Positions 1 through 6,314 are shown, numbered from the stretch's first letter. The stretch is DNA of 8,908 nt from Microcaldota archaeon (GCA_021804305.1 JAJZKF010000023.1:1-8908); one strand, 5' to 3'. The notes: generated by a model not told the origin, from the letters alone. A program made the numbers and translations.

Positions 1-1700
1 TAGCATCTTCGGGGGCCCTTGTCCTCTCTTACGCCATCGCTAACTATCCTTGGGAACCTCAGCGCATATCCAGTCTCTCCCTCTTTTCCGCAGGTATGCA
101 TAGGCGACTTTGTAATCTCGTCTGCCCTGACAGTAACCACGTAAGTGGGTTCGACCCAGAAGTCCGGGACAACAACCGCGTCGACGCGCGCGGGCTTGCC
201 TGGCCTCTTTATCTTGTCAAGCATCCTCTTGAAGGACTTCATCTGCTCCTCGGAGAACCCGGTGCCAATCCTGGTTATAGTCTCGAACATGTCCCTCTTC
301 TCATTATATACTGCGGCCAGCAGTCCGCCGAATTGGAACTCGGCGCGGGAGCCTCTGCCCAGGTAGTATCCAACTATAACTAAATCAACGGTATCGGATA
401 GTTCGCCCTTGTAGCTCCTTTTCAGCTTTATCCAGCCGAACTTCCTTGCTCCGGCAACATACGGCGCGTTGAGATCCTTGGCCACTATCCCTTCCAATCC
501 TTCGGATATCTGCTCCTCGAAGTATTTCTCGAGCTCTTTCGGATTCTCCGCTATTATCCTTCCGGAAGGGATGATTGTCTTGCTTCCCTTTATAACATAT
601 TCGAGCTTCGCTCTTCTCTCGTGGTAGGGTTTCTCAAGGTAGTCTTCTCCGTCTAGATACATCAGGTCGAAGGCGAATAGGTGAAGGGGCATGGTCTCGC
701 TGAACTCCTCTATCCCATGCTTCCTTTTCCTCTGTATGGTCTCCTGGAATGGCCTGAACTCTCCAGTCTCTTCGTTGTATGCTATAGCCTCACCCTCTAT
801 TATCGCCCGCTCTGCCTTGACTTCGGACAGGGCTGCTTCGGCTATTTCAGGAAGCATGGGCGTGAGCTTCTCAAGGTTCCGTGAGAATATCTCGACTCTC
901 TTCTTGCCCTTGTCCAGGTGCACCTGCGCCCTCAGTCCGTCGTATTTTGATTCGACGGCGCACTTGCCGTGCATCTTTTCGAGTATCTCCTCGGATGTTG
1001 GGAGTCGCTCGGCCAGCGCGGGCCGGATGGGATTGAAGACTGAGACCTTGACTTTCTCTATGCCCTTCATTCCCGACTCAGCAAGCACTTCGCCGACCTT
1101 CCCAAGATCGCCGCATATGTTGTATGCGTTCTCGAGCAGTGCCTTGGATCTCCTTTCTCCTGTTGCCATTTTTGAGAGAGCCTCGAGTATCGTGGCGTCT
1201 CCGGCGCCCAGGCGCACCTTCCCGAGCGCAAGCCTGATTATGTATCTGGCTTCCAAGGGGCTGGCAGATGCAAGGAGCGCGGCAATATTGCGGATCTTGG
1301 CCTCCTGGCTTCCTGAACCCGATGTTGAGGCTGTCTTCAACATCATCGCGAATACGTCGCGCACGCTCTGCTTCCTTGAACTCATTCTCTTGAGCTTCGT
1401 CTTCCTGGCAAGGCCCTCTGCAGTATTCCCGAGGTCTCCCGTCCTCTTCGCATCCGCCACTACTTCTTCCTTGGTGAACCCTGTTGCTGATGCTATTGCC
1501 TGTTGTGCGAACTTCTCTGCTATTCCGATCTGTATGCCCTCGAACGGAGGGCCGAGCAATCCCTGCGTCATGTAGATGAGCGGTCTCATCTCCTCCTTCT
1601 CTGCCTTGCCGAACATTTCAGCAAGTATGTCTATCATTGATATCCTGGAAGTAACGGATTCTAGTTTCTCATAATACGATGCCGCATCCTCGAAGAGCAT
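1..1700 (-). CDS. lig: ATP-dependent DNA ligase, archaeal type (3' end outside window, apparent frameshift)
   Basis: Seals nicks in duplex DNA during replication and repair through an enzyme-adenylate intermediate. About 565 residues are readable from the ATG at 1700. The N-terminal helical DNA-binding domain spans roughly residues 1-225. The nucleotidyltransferase domain follows, with motif I ESKYDGLR (catalytic Lys near 252), a motif III-like stretch LFAFDLMYLDG near 341, motif IV EGLEGIVAK near 400 and motif V WIKLKRSY near 423. The OB-fold follows and reaches the family's terminal GYALRFPR motif near 543. Archaeal ligases then read DK-(G/S)-PEDA; here the frame reads DKGPRRC, while the +1 frame gives GPEDA, so one extra base seems present in the run at 11-15. 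The start is supported by a GGTGGT stretch just upstream and a TATA-like box. The identity is secure; whether the frameshift is real or a sequence error is open. The long plus-strand frame opposite it is a shadow. Confidence 0.95.
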   Translation of the reverse strand, partial: MLFEDAASYYEKLESVTSRISMIDILAEMFGKAEKEEMRPLIYMTQGLLGPPFEGIQIGIAEKFAQQAIASATGFTKEEVVADAKRTGDLGNTAEGLARKTKLKRMSSRKQSVRDVFAMMLKTASTSGSGSQEAKIRNIAALLASASPLEARYIIRLALGKVRLGAGDATILEALSKMATGERRSKALLENAYNICGDLGKVGEVLAESGMKGIEKVKVSVFNPIRPALAERLPTSEEILEKMHGKCAVESKYDGLRAQVHLDKGKKRVEIFSRNLEKLTPMLPEIAEAALSEVKAERAIIEGEAIAYNEETGEFRPFQETIQRKRKHGIEEFSETMPLHLFAFDLMYLDGEDYLEKPYHERRAKLEYVIKGSKTIIPSGRIIAENPKELEKYFEEQISEGLEGIVAKDLNAPYVAGARKFGWIKLKRSYKGELSDTVDLVIVGYYLGRGSRAEFQFGGLLAAVYNEKRDMFETITRIGTGFSEEQMKSFKRMLDKIKRPGKPARVDAVVVPDFWVEPTYVVTVRADEITKSPMHTCGKEGETGYALRFPRIVSDGVREDKGPRRC

Positions 1701-1728
1701 CAGACCACCATTACCTATTGCATGCAAA

Positions 1729-1738
1729 CATTATATTG
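1729..1738 (-). promoter_or_regulatory. TATA-like box for the ligase gene
   Basis: On the minus strand this reads CAATATAATG, a TATA-like element centred about 34 bases before the ligase ATG. At usual archaeal spacing (about 26 bases) transcription would begin near 1708, giving a leader under ten bases. A GGTGGT stretch at 1704-1709 may act as a weak ribosome binding site, or the message may be nearly leaderless. Inferred from sequence only. Confidence 0.45.
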
Positions 1739-1790
1739 GTTGCCTTGCCTTGGCTGTGACACGCTCTTGCAAGTGCCGGCTGCTGTTTCC

Positions 1791-1799
1791 CTTTTATAC
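1791..1799 (+). promoter_or_regulatory. TATA-like box for the methyltransferase gene
   Basis: CTTTTATAC on the plus strand is a good archaeal TATA-like element. Initiation about 26 bases downstream would fall near 1820-1824, only a few bases before the TTG at 1828. This supports a leaderless or near-leaderless transcript starting translation there rather than at the upstream TTG at 1750, which lies before the promoter. Confidence 0.5.
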
Positions 1800-1827
1800 T
1801 TTGATTCTGCAATGCTATTGTGGTCCA

Positions 1828-2475
1828 TTGCTAGAGTACAATAGCTTAAGCATAGAGACTGGCAGCCGGGTCTACATGCCTGCAGAGGACTCCATGCTGG
1901 CAGCAAGGCTGGTCAGCGGGTACCTCGCAAGCGAGAAAAGGTGCGGCCTTGAAGCTATCGACATGGGCACAGGAACGGGAATACTTGGGCTGGCAATGGC
2001 AATGGACAAGCACGTCAGGCGTGTGAGACTTTCCGATATAAATCCAGATGCAGTTGACCTGGCTAGGCGGAATTACGAAAGGAACAGGGATAAGCTTCAT
2101 GCATCATGCTTATTCTCTGTTGCTGACATGTTCCCGAGGGCAAATGAAAAGTATGATGTTATAACGTTCAACGCGCCGTACCTGAATAAAGAGGAGGGCG
2201 AGAAAGGAGAACTTTGGTGGGACGGAGGGAAGGAAGGCATTGAGGTATCGCTGCGCTTCCTGGAAGGCGCAAAGATGCACATCAAATCCGGCGGATCCGT
2301 ATTCCTCGTTTACAGTTCCCTAGGGAATGAAGGTCAACTCCTCGAGGAGATAAATAAGCTTGGTTTCGTTATCTTGGAAACAAGGAGCGAGCACTATTTC
2401 TTTGAGGATATAAGAGTCTCAAGGATGGTTAGGGAGCCGATATCCCGCCGTGCCCTTTCCGAGGAAAGCGTATGA
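1828..2475 (+). CDS. HemK2/PrmC-like class I SAM-dependent methyltransferase
   Basis: Probably a Rossmann-fold methyltransferase of the HemK family. The archaeal/eukaryotic HemK2 branch modifies the GGQ glutamine of the class 1 release factor, usually with a Trm112 partner; that substrate is inferred. Numbering from the chosen TTG start (215 residues), the N-terminal VYMPAEDSMLAA matches the family's VYxPAEDS signature near 15-26. Motif I is DMGTGTGILGLA near 45-56, followed by an acidic SDINPDA near 69-75. The catalytic NPPY motif is replaced by NAPYLN near 115-120. The open frame extends upstream to a TTG at 1750, but that start precedes the TATA-like box and adds residues not typical of the family, so TTG 1828 is preferred; the next ATG (1876) would cut the VYxPAED signature. 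The last 47 bases overlap the convergent gene ending at 2429. Confidence 0.8.
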   Translation: MLEYNSLSIETGSRVYMPAEDSMLAARLVSGYLASEKRCGLEAIDMGTGTGILGLAMAMDKHVRRVRLSDINPDAVDLARRNYERNRDKLHASCLFSVADMFPRANEKYDVITFNAPYLNKEEGEKGELWWDGGKEGIEVSLRFLEGAKMHIKSGGSVFLVYSSLGNEGQLLEEINKLGFVILETRSEHYFFEDIRVSRMVREPISRRALSEESV

Positions 2476-2899
2476 CATTGGCTCGGGACAGCGATTCGTC
2501 GAGTTTATGTATCTCCCTTGCAAGGCCCTGCACTATGTCATGCCATGATACCTGCGCTTCTGGACGGAGCGGGGAGAATTTCGAGTGGAGCGAGAATATT
2601 TCCACTGCTGCACCCAAGGCGTCGGTCAGGGCAATCTTCTTTTTCTCCAAGTCGCTAGACTCGTTTGCTATCTTAACAAACTCTGTGTACTCGGCGCGCT
2701 TCTTTTCTATTTTCATATTGACTTCGCCATTGCACTCGCCCAGCCATGCGCTGCGCGTATCTGGCCTTTTCAATATAATGACCTTGGCAAGAGGAGCATC
2801 AGGTAAATCGGCTTTGTTGCCAGTTGAAGACTGCGCTGATACACGTGGCTGGAATGAGAGTATCTCGGCCATCTGGGGATTCTTGCGCAATAGCCCCAT
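2429..2899 (-). CDS. hypothetical protein with coiled-coil-like middle
   Basis: A 156-residue protein that I do not recognise. The N-terminal 35 residues look flexible (Ser, Gln, Ala, Asp rich). Residues about 36-60 include a hydrophobic VIILKR strand and one Cys (56). Residues about 61-107 are charged and helical, rich in Glu and Lys, and could form a coiled coil. Residues 118-140 form a second amphipathic helix, and the C-terminus is basic and Gly rich. No signal peptide or membrane segment is visible. The ATG overlaps the stop of the upstream gene as TAATG, which suggests translational coupling. A second in-frame ATG at 2872 is an alternative start. Its 3' end overlaps the convergent methyltransferase gene by 47 bases. 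Confidence 0.65.
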   Translation of the reverse strand: MGLLRKNPQMAEILSFQPRVSAQSSTGNKADLPDAPLAKVIILKRPDTRSAWLGECNGEVNMKIEKKRAEYTEFVKIANESSDLEKKKIALTDALGAAVEIFSLHSKFSPLRPEAQVSWHDIVQGLAREIHKLDESLSRANVIRFPRKGHGGISAP

Positions 2900-3267
2900 T
2901 ATACACGCCTCATAGCAGCGAAGTCCATTTGCCCGCTCCTGTATGCTGCTTCTATGGCCTTGCCTGGATCCCCGCTGTAATAATCGTTAAGCATCTTCGA
3001 GAGCCCGTGCCGCCTGAATGCGGCCCTGCCGGGGATCTTGCCTCTTGATGCAGATTCAACAATGACATTGCCGATAAGGCCTATACGCACACGGCTGTCC
3101 TTAAGATCCTTCTTGCTCGGCTTGCTGCAGTGTACTTTTTGCGAGAATCTTTTCTGGCGAACAATCGTGAGGCATGCTTTTCTGCAATCGAATTCCGGAG
3201 CATCTTGCCTGCCTCCGCTGATCAGGATTAACCTGCCACTAGGCCTTCCACGCGCCTGACGCTCCAC
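2899..3267 (-). CDS. small basic protein, possibly YlxR-like
   Basis: A 122-residue basic protein beginning with GTG at 3267. The start is fixed by a very strong ribosome binding site, GGAGGTG, five bases upstream; the overlapping ATG in another frame soon hits a stop. Visible features are Cys 28, Cys 32 and Cys 47 (DCRKAC then VHC), a basic stretch at 36-62, a strand-like RIGLIGNVIVES at 61-72, and GKIPGRAAF at 76-84 followed by a helix. The last pattern resembles the G-K-x-x-GRGAY signature of the YlxR (DUF448) family of small RNA-binding-like proteins, but the match is short and the second invariant Gly is Ala. No firm function can be given. It is the first gene after a promoter-like palindromic region and is coupled to the next gene through TAATG. 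Confidence 0.75.
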   Translation of the reverse strand: MERQARGRPSGRLILISGGRQDAPEFDCRKACLTIVRQKRFSQKVHCSKPSKKDLKDSRVRIGLIGNVIVESASRGKIPGRAAFRRHGLSKMLNDYYSGDPGKAIEAAYRSGQMDFAAMRRV

Positions 3268-3272
3268 TGTGA

Positions 3273-3279
3273 CACCTCC
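3273..3279 (-). promoter_or_regulatory. strong ribosome binding site (GGAGGTG)
   Basis: On the minus strand GGAGGTG lies five bases before the GTG at 3267. It complements the usual archaeal 16S rRNA tail and is the strongest such site in the window. It decides the start of the 122-residue gene in favour of GTG. Confidence 0.8.
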
Positions 3280-3298
3280 ATTTACGCTACTACTCCGT

Positions 3299-3322
3299 GT
3301 CTTTTAAGACTTTTGTACAAAA
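3299..3322. repeat. two adjacent palindromes, possible operator, promoter or terminator
   Basis: GTCTTTTAAGAC (3299-3310, five-base arms around a central TT) is directly followed by TTTTGTACAAAA (3311-3322, a perfect 12-base palindrome). They sit in the 68-base gap between the zinc-ribbon gene and the 122-residue gene. Read on the minus strand, the first contains CTTAAAAG, which is correctly placed to act as a TATA-like box for the downstream gene. The T5 run at 3319-3323, 13 bases after the zinc-ribbon stop, could terminate the upstream transcript. A regulator binding site overlapping the promoter is an attractive reading but is inference. Confidence 0.45.
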
Positions 3323-3335
3323 ATCAGCGCGGATA

Positions 3336-3464
3336 TTACTCGCCTTTGAACTTAACATTATCAGGAGCGGGCTTCCCGCATGCCTTGCAGTAGATGGTCT
3401 TGTCGCCTATGTACCTGCGGAACTCCCTGCTTCCGCACTCGCACACGTATGGTTCAGCCTTCAC
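3336..3464 (-). CDS. 42-residue zinc-ribbon protein
   Basis: A tiny protein starting with GTG at 3464, overlapping the last 11 bases of the helix-turn-helix gene in another frame. It has four cysteines arranged as VCECG (Cys 8, Cys 10) and YCKACGK (Cys 26, Cys 29), a spacing of C-x-C-x15-C-x2-C, with a short basic hairpin between them. This is a zinc-ribbon-like fold that probably binds one Zn ion; partners could be nucleic acid or protein. A purine-rich GAGGGAGATGA stretch before the GTG serves as ribosome binding site. It is not a clear match to the archaeal RNA polymerase P subunit, which uses two CxxC pairs. The regular cysteine pattern, overlap with the upstream gene and good ribosome binding site argue that it is real although very short. 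Confidence 0.65.
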   Translation of the reverse strand: MKAEPYVCECGSREFRRYIGDKTIYCKACGKPAPDNVKFKGE

Positions 3465-4266
3465 TCATCTCCCTCTCGATTAAGTCAATTCTGGCGAAGT
3501 ATCCGCCCCTTGCAAGATACGTGCCAAGCTCGAGGTTTATGTCAATGCTGCTCGGGTCAATGCCGTTTTTCTTTGCTGAATTCATGCCCGCTATCATGGG
3601 CCTGAGCATGTTCATCAATTCACTGGCATCCTCTCTGTACCTTTCCATAGAGCCTAGTTGGAGTTTTCTCCTGTATAATTTGGCAAGTTCCATTTGGGTC
3701 TTGTATACTGAAAGGAGCGCTCCTGCCACCCTCATTATGCCATCAGGTTCTCCGTAAGCCTTGCGTGCTGCCAATATCTGTTTTCTCATAAATCCGAGGA
3801 GCATAATCTCCTGTTCTGACAAGGCAGGAGGCGCGCGGGGCTTCTGGCTAGTAATAATATCCTTTCTCAGGAGCCGCAGAGGCTCGGTTGGATAGGGTTG
3901 CGCCCTTGCGTTTGGCGTATTAGTAGCGAAAGAACTATGAGGAAGATCAATTGTCTGTCGGGTTGGGCGACGCGTCCGTGACCCTGTGCCATTGTTGTCT
4001 GGTGCCTTTGATAGCCTCTCTTTCGTATGGGTTGATTGTGCTGTTTCTGTGGCGTGGGTCTTCCGTTCGGATTCTTGCCTTTTTATGCCATATCTCTTGC
4101 ATGCACCGTATACGCTTGACTTGGCAACGCCGAGGGTTTCCGCAATCTCGCGCACAGATATTCCAGTATCCAAGAGTTCCTGAAGCGACTGCGGGTCTAT
4201 CTTCCTGCGTGTGGATCCGCGTGGACGAGTCTCAGCAACAGTGACCGCCTTGCCAACAAATGCAAT
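3454..4266 (-). CDS. helix-turn-helix protein with unknown C-terminal domain (start uncertain)
   Basis: Likely DNA-binding regulator. The helix-turn-helix runs from about KIDPQSLQELLDTG through SVREIAETLGVAKSSVYGAC, like the HTH of resolvases and Mor-like or homeodomain-like families. A long Thr/Ser/Arg/Pro-rich linker follows, then a helical C-terminal domain of about 120 residues (LSEQEIMLLGFMRKQ onwards) that I do not recognise. The first standard start, TTG at 4173, falls inside the first helix of the HTH, so the real start should be upstream. No ATG, GTG or TTG occurs in this frame back to the sufS stop. An ATT at 4266 lies three bases after GGGAGGT, 14 bases downstream of the predicted transcription start, and is the start used here. 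The frame is the same as that of sufS across its TGA. Its position after sufS makes a role in controlling the Suf operon possible, but nothing proves it. Confidence 0.7.
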   Translation of the reverse strand: MAFVGKAVTVAETRPRGSTRRKIDPQSLQELLDTGISVREIAETLGVAKSSVYGACKRYGIKRQESERKTHATETAQSTHTKERLSKAPDNNGTGSRTRRPTRQTIDLPHSSFATNTPNARAQPYPTEPLRLLRKDIITSQKPRAPPALSEQEIMLLGFMRKQILAARKAYGEPDGIMRVAGALLSVYKTQMELAKLYRRKLQLGSMERYREDASELMNMLRPMIAGMNSAKKNGIDPSSIDINLELGTYLARGGYFARIDLIEREMSEG

Positions 4267-4269
4267 AGT

Positions 4270-4276
4270 ACCTCCC
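4270..4276 (-). promoter_or_regulatory. ribosome binding site GGGAGGT before an ATT codon
   Basis: On the minus strand GGGAGGT is followed by ACT and then ATT (4264-4266) in the frame of the helix-turn-helix gene. The strength of this site, in a place where no standard start codon is available in frame, is the main reason for proposing an ATT start. The only nearby TTG in another frame reaches a stop before the HTH. Confidence 0.5.
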
Positions 4277-4299
4277 AGAGTATCACCGAATGCGTGTTT

Positions 4300-4311
4300 A
4301 GAGTATAATAG
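4300..4311 (-). promoter_or_regulatory. TATA-like box for the helix-turn-helix gene
   Basis: CTATTATACTCT on the minus strand lies just after the sufS stop. Initiation about 26 bases downstream would fall near 4280, immediately before the GGGAGGT site at 4270-4276. This spacing fits an independent promoter for the helix-turn-helix gene within the sufS-HTH gap. The same 12 bases recur inside the intein (8850-8861), where they are coding and probably coincidental. Confidence 0.4.
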
Positions 4312-4332
4312 CCATATTGCTTCCGTGGAGAC

Positions 4333-5580
4333 TCATTCTTTGATCCTGAGGACTTTCCTTACCTTTGATATGGCATCTACGGCCCTGTCTACTTCCTCTT
4401 CCATGTTATATAGGTAGAAACTCATCCGCGCAACAGAGGTCTCGTCAAGGACCTGATTGACAAGAGGCATTGCGCAATGATGGCCTGCCCTTATTGCTAT
4501 GCCCTCGCTGTCGAATATTGTTGCCACGTCATGTGGGTGCGCTCCGGCTATATTGAATGAGACTACCCCTCCGCGCTTATCTGCATCCCTGACTCCCGGG
4601 CCGTATACCTTGACCCCTTTGACCTCCTCCAGGCGCTTCAGGGCATATCTTGCAATTTTCATCTCATGCTCGCGGATCCTCCGCATGCCTATCCTTTCAA
4701 GATACTCTATTGCCGCAGCGAGTCCCACTCCGCCTTCCATGTTTGGGGTGCCGGATTCAAATTTCCATGGGAGCTCGTTCCAGTCAGCAGAATCAAATGT
4801 AACGCTCCGTATCATGTCGCTGCCGACTATTGCAGGGGTGATTGACTCAAGGAGCTGGTCCTTTCCGTAGAGCACCCCGACCCCGGCAGGGCCCAGCATC
4901 TTATGGCTCGAGAATGCAAGGAAATCGCAGTCTATGTCCTTTACATCGACGGGCATGTGAGGCACTGACTGCGCTGCGTCTATCAAAACCAGTGCGCCAG
5001 CCTTGTGCGCAAGCCTTGCCATCTCCTTGGCATTGTTTATGGTGCCGAGCACATTCGATGCGTGCGTTATCGCAACCATCTTTGGCCCGTGCTCCAGCTT
5101 CTCCTTGAAGTCGTCCATGTCGACGAATGACTTGTCCTTGAGCCTCGCATGCTCCAATATTGCCTTCTTCCTCTTTGCAAGCATGAGCCACGGAACTATG
5201 TTGCTGTGGTGCTCCATGTCAGTTATCAGTATGCGGTCCCCCTTTCCAATGTTAGGCTCGCCCCATGACAGCGCAACTATGTTTATCGCGTCGGTAGTAT
5301 TCCTGCAATAGATTATGTCGCGGTATGATTCCGCGTTTATCAGTTTTGCAGAGAGCTCCTTGGAGCGCTGGTACTCTTCGGTAGATTTCATTGACAATTC
5401 GTAAAGGCCGCGATGTATGTTGGCATTGAACGTCTTGTAGTATTCGCTTACCCTGTTTATCACATAGAGGGGCTTCTGCGACGTGGCAGCGCTGTCCAGG
5501 TATACCAGTGGCTTTCCATGGTTTGTGGTGGAAAGTATGGGAAAGTCCTTCCTTATATCGGTTACATCAAGGTCAGCCAA
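4333..5580 (-). CDS. sufS: cysteine desulfurase SufS (group II)
   Basis: PLP enzyme of the aminotransferase class V fold that converts L-cysteine to alanine and leaves a persulfide on its active-site cysteine, supplying sulfur to the SufBCD scaffold in the cytoplasm. It has 415 residues, normal for the family. The N-terminus (IRKDFPIL, YLDSAATSQKP) is typical. PLP contacts are His 124 in MEHHSN, Asp 201 and Gln 204 in DAAQSVPH, and the Schiff-base Lys 227 in SSHKMLGP. The catalytic Cys 369 lies in RAGHHCA, the short-loop motif of group II enzymes that usually need a SufE or SufU partner; none is visible here. Translation starts at TTG 5580: no other in-frame start occurs before residue 64, and a GTGATC site overlaps the sufC stop. 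Last gene of the suf operon. Confidence 0.96.
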   Translation of the reverse strand: MADLDVTDIRKDFPILSTTNHGKPLVYLDSAATSQKPLYVINRVSEYYKTFNANIHRGLYELSMKSTEEYQRSKELSAKLINAESYRDIIYCRNTTDAINIVALSWGEPNIGKGDRILITDMEHHSNIVPWLMLAKRKKAILEHARLKDKSFVDMDDFKEKLEHGPKMVAITHASNVLGTINNAKEMARLAHKAGALVLIDAAQSVPHMPVDVKDIDCDFLAFSSHKMLGPAGVGVLYGKDQLLESITPAIVGSDMIRSVTFDSADWNELPWKFESGTPNMEGGVGLAAAIEYLERIGMRRIREHEMKIARYALKRLEEVKGVKVYGPGVRDADKRGGVVSFNIAGAHPHDVATIFDSEGIAIRAGHHCAMPLVNQVLDETSVARMSFYLYNMEEEVDRAVDAISKVRKVLRIKE

Positions 5581-5582
5581 GC

Positions 5583-5588
5583 GATCAC
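5583..5588 (-). promoter_or_regulatory. ribosome binding site GTGATC overlapping the sufC stop, deciding the sufS TTG start
   Basis: GTGATC on the minus strand matches the complement of the archaeal 16S tail (GATCACCTCC). It contains the sufC TGA and lies two bases before the sufS TTG. This indicates translational coupling and supports the non-ATG start. Confidence 0.6.
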
Positions 5589-6310
5589 TTTGCTTCGTAT
5601 CCTTCCTTCTCTATCGTCTCTATGAGTTCCTTGCCGCCTTCCCGGATTATCTTGCCATCGTGCATCACGTGTATGAACTGCGGTGACATATAATTCAGTA
5701 TCCTGCTGTAGTGGGTTATTACAAGAAGGCCGTTATTAGTTTTCTTCTGCTGCTCGATTATGCTCTGGGCCACTAGCCTAACCGCATCTACGTCAAGTCC
5801 GGAGTCGGGCTCATCGAGTATTGCAAGCCTGGGCTTTAGCACCGACATCTGCAGTATCTCGGTCTTCTTTTTCTCCCCGCCGGAGAAGCCGTAATTTAGC
5901 GACCTTCCGATAAGGTCTTCCTTGATCTTCAGCTTTGTTGATGTATCCTTGACCTCGGTCATGAAGTCCTTGAACGACTGGGAAGTGCCAGACGCTCCTC
6001 TTGCCGTGTTCAGGAAATTCATCAGTCCCAGGCCCTCTATCTCTGTAGGGTTCTGGAATTGCAGGAATATGCCTTTCTTGGAGCGCTCGTTAGGCTTCAG
6101 GTCCTTTATGCTCTCTCCGTCGAGCAGTATGTCTCCATGTGTTATCTTGAGCTGCGGATGCCCCATTATGGCCTTTGCAAGAGTCGTCTTTCCGGACCCA
6201 TTCGGCCCCATAAGCACATGCTGCTCATTATCCCTTATGGTCAGCGTGACTCCCTTCACTATTTCCTTCCCTTCAGCTTCTACGTGCAGGTCTTTTATTT
6301 CCAATAACAT
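5585..6310 (-). CDS. sufC: SufC, ABC-type ATPase of Fe-S cluster assembly
   Basis: Cytosolic ABC ATPase that binds SufB and SufD and drives the conformational change exposing the cluster-building site. It has 241 residues, a usual length. Visible motifs are Walker A GPNGSGKTT (35-43, Lys 41), the Q-loop FLQFQNP (82-88), the SufC-type signature FSGGEKKK (142-149), Walker B LAILDEPDSGLD (162-173, Glu 167) and the switch His 200 in ITHYSR. There are no membrane segments, as expected for SufC. The ATG at 6310 follows the sufD stop by four bases and is preceded by AAGGTGA, which itself contains that stop. Adjacent to sufS downstream. Confidence 0.98.
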   Translation of the reverse strand: MLLEIKDLHVEAEGKEIVKGVTLTIRDNEQHVLMGPNGSGKTTLAKAIMGHPQLKITHGDILLDGESIKDLKPNERSKKGIFLQFQNPTEIEGLGLMNFLNTARGASGTSQSFKDFMTEVKDTSTKLKIKEDLIGRSLNYGFSGGEKKKTEILQMSVLKPRLAILDEPDSGLDVDAVRLVAQSIIEQQKKTNNGLLVITHYSRILNYMSPQFIHVMHDGKIIREGGKELIETIEKEGYEAK

Positions 6311-6314
6311 ATTC

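Noticed and set aside
691..1575. A 294-codon open frame on the plus strand opposite the ligase
   Set aside because: It is antisense to unmistakable ligase motifs, is dominated by Ser/Ala/Pro composition typical of shadow frames, and has no recognisable domain.
1750..1827. N-terminal extension of the methyltransferase from TTG 1750
   Set aside because: It begins upstream of a good TATA-like box and adds Cys-rich sequence not seen in the family.
2472..2915. A 147-codon plus-strand frame after the methyltransferase
   Set aside because: It is antisense to the 156-residue gene, which has better start context (TAATG coupling) and operon position; the plus frame has no recognisable features.
4302..4337. 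A 12-codon frame (MSLHGSNMAIIL) whose ATG overlaps the sufS stop
   Set aside because: Too short, no ribosome binding site evident, and it overlaps the likely promoter of the next gene; a regulatory leader peptide cannot be excluded but is unsupported.
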